Source of the DNA: Clostridiales bacterium
Lineage (GTDB): Bacteria > Bacillota > Clostridia > Saccharofermentanales > Saccharofermentanaceae
DNA length: 15,559 nucleotides
Assembly (NCBI GenBank): GCA_016930475.1
Contig: JAFGGR010000027.1
Coordinates: 1-15,559, forward strand
Direction: 5' to 3'
The notes beneath the pieces were generated by a model. The model was not told where the DNA came from, searched no databases, and worked only from the letters and a program-made list of their open reading frames with translations. Below, in pieces: positions 13,767 through 15,559 of this stretch (positions within the stretch are counted from its first letter, which is position 1; each line of letters starts with the position of its first letter). The position numbers and the translations under genes are program-made.

Positions 13767-14150
13767 ATGAACATCAAACATATCGCCATATATGTTTTCG
13801 ATCCGGAAGCTTTGAGGGATTTCTATATACGGTATTTTGACGCGACCTCGAACGGGGGATATCACAACCCCGTGACCGGGCTTCGCACATATTTTCTCTC
13901 CTTTGACGGCGAGACGCGGCTGGAAATCATGTCCCGCCCCGATATGACTGAGGGCTCTAAGAGAGCGATTCAGACCGGTTATACACATCTGGCGTTCGGG
14001 GTCGGAAGCCACGAGGCCGTTGATGCCCTGACCGCGCGTCTGGAGGCAGACGGATTTTCCGTCGAGAGTCGTCCGCGCGTGACCGGAGACGGCTATTACG
14101 AGAGCGTCGTGCTCGACCCGGAGGGCAATCGGATCGAGATCACCGGGTAA
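13767..14150 (+). CDS. VOC-superfamily (glyoxalase/bleomycin-resistance fold) protein (127 aa)
   Basis: The protein has the paired beta-alpha-beta-beta-beta modules of the vicinal oxygen chelate fold. The start MNIKHIAIYVFDPEALRDFY and the end VLDPEGNRIEIT are typical. Candidate metal ligands are all present: His5, Glu53 (LEIM), His74 (THLAFGV) and Glu124 (RIEIT). That supports a metal-dependent enzyme such as a lactoylglutathione-lyase-like protein rather than a bare binding protein, but the substrate cannot be told. ATG 13767 is chosen because GAGAGGTG lies 5 nt upstream. A longer reading from TTG 13716 would begin upstream of the -10 box. It is a single-gene unit ending in a terminator at 14180. 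Confidence 0.85.
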   Translation: MNIKHIAIYVFDPEALRDFYIRYFDATSNGGYHNPVTGLRTYFLSFDGETRLEIMSRPDMTEGSKRAIQTGYTHLAFGVGSHEAVDALTARLEADGFSVESRPRVTGDGYYESVVLDPEGNRIEITG

Positions 14151-14179
14151 CGGCGATGATTTGATCCGCTGCACACTCG

Positions 14180-14204
14180 AAAACCGCGTGGATCGCGGTT
14201 TTTT
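14180..14204 (+). terminator. Rho-independent terminator of the VOC gene
   Basis: AAAACCGCG pairs with CGCGGTTTT around loop TGGAT, and the right arm runs into a six-T tract. It lies about 30 bp after the VOC stop and isolates it from the ABC operon. Confidence 0.88.
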
Positions 14205-14233
14205 AACTCGTCGACAGAGATCCGACTTACCCC

Positions 14234-14249
14234 TTGACCGCCCGGTCAA
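14234..14249. promoter_or_regulatory. TetR-type operator 1 over the -35 box
   Basis: TTGACCG-CC-CGGTCAA is an inverted repeat with 7-bp arms that includes the -35 hexamer. GACCGnnCGGTC-type palindromes are typical of TetR/AcrR-family repressors of exporters. No tetR gene is in the window. Confidence 0.65.
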
Positions 14250-14262
14250 ACCGTCGTATAAT
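14234..14262 (+). promoter_or_regulatory. Near-consensus promoter of the ABC exporter operon
   Basis: TTGACC (14234-14239), a 17-nt spacer and TATAAT (14257-14262) form one of the strongest promoters in the window. Transcription would begin near 14269, leaving a very short leader of about 25 nt before the ATG at 14294. Two palindromes overlap it, so it is probably tightly repressed. Confidence 0.85.
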
Positions 14263-14267
14263 GCGAT

Positions 14268-14283
14268 TAGACCGACCGGTCAA
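14268..14283. promoter_or_regulatory. TetR-type operator 2 over the transcription start
   Basis: TAGACCGACCGGTCAA matches operator 1 at 14 of 16 positions. It lies 34 bp downstream centre to centre, on the predicted start site and touching the ribosome binding site. Two operators flanking the -10 suggest cooperative repression. Confidence 0.65.
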
Positions 14284-14290
14284 GGAGGTG
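14282..14290 (+). promoter_or_regulatory. Ribosome binding site that sets the ABC ATPase start
   Basis: AAGGAGGTG is a near-perfect Shine-Dalgarno sequence just before the ATG at 14294. The longer ORF from TTG 14234 would begin inside the promoter and is rejected. Confidence 0.85.
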
Positions 14291-14293
14291 CCT

Positions 14294-15142
14294 ATGATTT
14301 CCGTAAAGAACATCTATCACGACTACGAGGGCAGGGGAAACTTTGCCGTTTCCGATGTCTCATTTTCGATCGAAAAGGGCCGGATCTTCGGCTTTCTCGG
14401 TCCGTCCGGTGCCGGCAAATCGACCGTTCAGAACATTATGACCGGTCTTCTTTCGCTTCAGCGCGGAGAGGTCCTCTATGACGGTCAGCCGATCCAATCG
14501 CTGAAGACGAAATTCTTCAATCAGATCGGGGTGTCGTTCGAACAGCCGAATGTATACGCGAAGCTGACCGGGCTTGAAAATCTCAAGTATTTCGCAGCGC
14601 TTTTTTCCGTTCCGACGAGGGATCCGATGGAACTTTTGGATCGCGTCGGTCTTCGCGAGGCCGCGAACAAGAAAGCGAACGATTACTCGAAGGGCATGCG
14701 CCAACGACTGACGCTCGCGCGTGCCTTGATCAACAGTCCCCGGTACCTGTTCCTCGACGAGCCGACTAACGGCCTCGATCCGAGCACGGCGGCAAGCGTT
14801 CGCGAGCTGATCCGTGAGGAGCGGGATCGCGGGGCCGAGGTCTTTCTGACGACCCACAACATGGAACTCGCCGATTCGCTGTGCGACGCGGTGGCGTTTA
14901 TAAACGAAGGTAAAATCTCCGCGATGGATTCGCCTGACGCACTCAAGCTTCGGTACGGCAAGCGCCGCGTCGCTGTGCTTTTTCGAGAGGGAGAGCAAGA
15001 GAAGACAGAGACGTTCGAACTTGATGATCGACAGGCACTCGCGGATTTTCTCCTGCGCGTCGACCCGATCAAGGTCCACTCGCAGGAAGCGACACTGGAG
15101 GAGATCTTCCTCCGGGTGACTGGAAAGGAGTTGACCGCATGA
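14294..15142 (+). CDS. ABC-2-type exporter ATP-binding protein (282 aa)
   Basis: All nucleotide-binding motifs are intact. Walker A GPSGAGKST is at 36-44, the signature is YSKGMRQRL at 131-139 (a SKGM variant common in this subfamily), Walker B is YLFLDEP at 151-157, and the switch His188 is in TTHNM. The C-terminus ATLEEIFLRVTGKEL is the family end motif of CcmA/DrrA-type ATPases. It powers the membrane partner that follows with a four-base ATGA overlap. The TetR-type control region suggests a drug, lipid or toxic-compound exporter, but the substrate is unknown. Confidence 0.93.
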   Translation: MISVKNIYHDYEGRGNFAVSDVSFSIEKGRIFGFLGPSGAGKSTVQNIMTGLLSLQRGEVLYDGQPIQSLKTKFFNQIGVSFEQPNVYAKLTGLENLKYFAALFSVPTRDPMELLDRVGLREAANKKANDYSKGMRQRLTLARALINSPRYLFLDEPTNGLDPSTAASVRELIREERDRGAEVFLTTHNMELADSLCDAVAFINEGKISAMDSPDALKLRYGKRRVAVLFREGEQEKTETFELDDRQALADFLLRVDPIKVHSQEATLEEIFLRVTGKELTA

Positions 15143-15559
15143 AAGCGATCCTCGCTCTGGGAATCCAGGATTTTAAGCGTTTGTTGACAAACGCGCTTTT
15201 CTGGGTGATCACCGTCACGCTGGTGTTGGTGATTCTCGTAATTAATTTCGCCTTCCCGAAAAGCATCGAAGAGGAGCAGGTCGATCTTTATTTCTACAAC
15301 ATGGGAATCGAACTGCCCGAAGCAAAGACGGTCGGAAGTGAAGAAGCTCTTCGCGCGTCAGTCGCCGAAGGTCAATCGATCGGCGTCATGAAGGACGATG
15401 CCGGAAGGATCACGGTCCTTCACCCCGGCCTTTCCGAAAAAACGGTCCGCTCGGTCATGCTCCTGCTTGCGGATCCGGGAGGCGAGTCGGTCGCCGTGGA
15501 ATCGATCGATGAGGACGACCGGACGATCCCCTTTAATCAGCGGATGTCGCCGGGGTTCA
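15139..15559 (+). CDS. ABC-2-type exporter permease, N-terminal 140 residues (runs off the right edge)
   Basis: The start MKAILALGIQDFKRLLTNAL leads into one membrane helix (about residues 19-40). An extracytoplasmic domain of about 95 residues follows, ending RMSPGF, where the second helix of ABC-2 permeases would begin. The ATG overlaps the ATPase stop by four bases, and AAAGGAG lies 9 nt upstream. No stop occurs before the window ends. It pairs with the upstream ATPase. Confidence 0.88.
   Translation, partial: MKAILALGIQDFKRLLTNALFWVITVTLVLVILVINFAFPKSIEEEQVDLYFYNMGIELPEAKTVGSEEALRASVAEGQSIGVMKDDAGRITVLHPGLSEKTVRSVMLLLADPGGESVAVESIDEDDRTIPFNQRMSPGF

Noticed and set aside
14360..15079. Antisense ORF (239 codons) opposite the ABC ATPase
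   Set aside because: The plus-strand ATPase has every expected motif; the antisense product is a shadow with no start signals.
1..15559. CRISPR array, tRNA/rRNA genes, insertion sequences or prophage
   Set aside because: No direct-repeat array, transposase motif, clover-leaf candidate or phage protein was recognised on either strand by reading; this is not a substitute for a dedicated search.

Overview
This window looks like chromosomal DNA from a Bacillota (Clostridia-type) plant-fibre degrader. The reasons are strong GGAGG ribosome binding sites, TTGACA/TATAAT-like promoters, a YesL (DUF624) protein, an LplB/LplC-type transporter with a large lipoprotein binding protein, and a base composition near one half G+C. 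The genus cannot be read from the sequence.

Positions 1-10278 form a glucuronoxylan (aldouronate) utilisation locus. The left edge holds the first 37 codons of mannonate dehydratase (uxuA, minus strand), an enzyme of glucuronate breakdown. Next on the minus strand are a small membrane protein and a YesL-family protein, translationally coupled. Divergent from them on the plus strand is a leaderless SASA-type carbohydrate esterase with its own promoter and terminator. A second plus-strand operon then encodes two oligosaccharide permeases, a lipoprotein binding protein and a GH115 alpha-glucuronidase without a signal peptide. The likely logic is that acetylated, methylglucuronic-acid-bearing xylo-oligosaccharides are captured and imported. 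They are then de-acetylated and stripped of glucuronate in the cytoplasm, and uxuA continues uronate catabolism. Near-identical palindromes (CTAGTATACTAG and CTAGCATACAAG) at the uxuA and transporter promoters suggest one shared sugar-acid repressor.

Positions 10316-13584 are a minus-strand, overlapping three-gene operon: a 63-residue membrane miniprotein with a TTG start, a protein that joins a kinase-like segment to a SAM methyltransferase, and a polytopic membrane protein with an extracytoplasmic sulfatase/phosphotransferase-like domain. It looks like a cell-envelope glycan or lipid modification cassette and is the least understood part of the window.

Positions 13585-15559 (plus strand) hold a VOC/glyoxalase-fold protein with its own terminator. 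After it comes an ABC exporter operon (ATPase plus a truncated ABC-2 permease) driven by a near-consensus promoter that is bracketed by two TetR-type palindromes. No rRNA, tRNA, transposase, CRISPR array or phage gene was seen.
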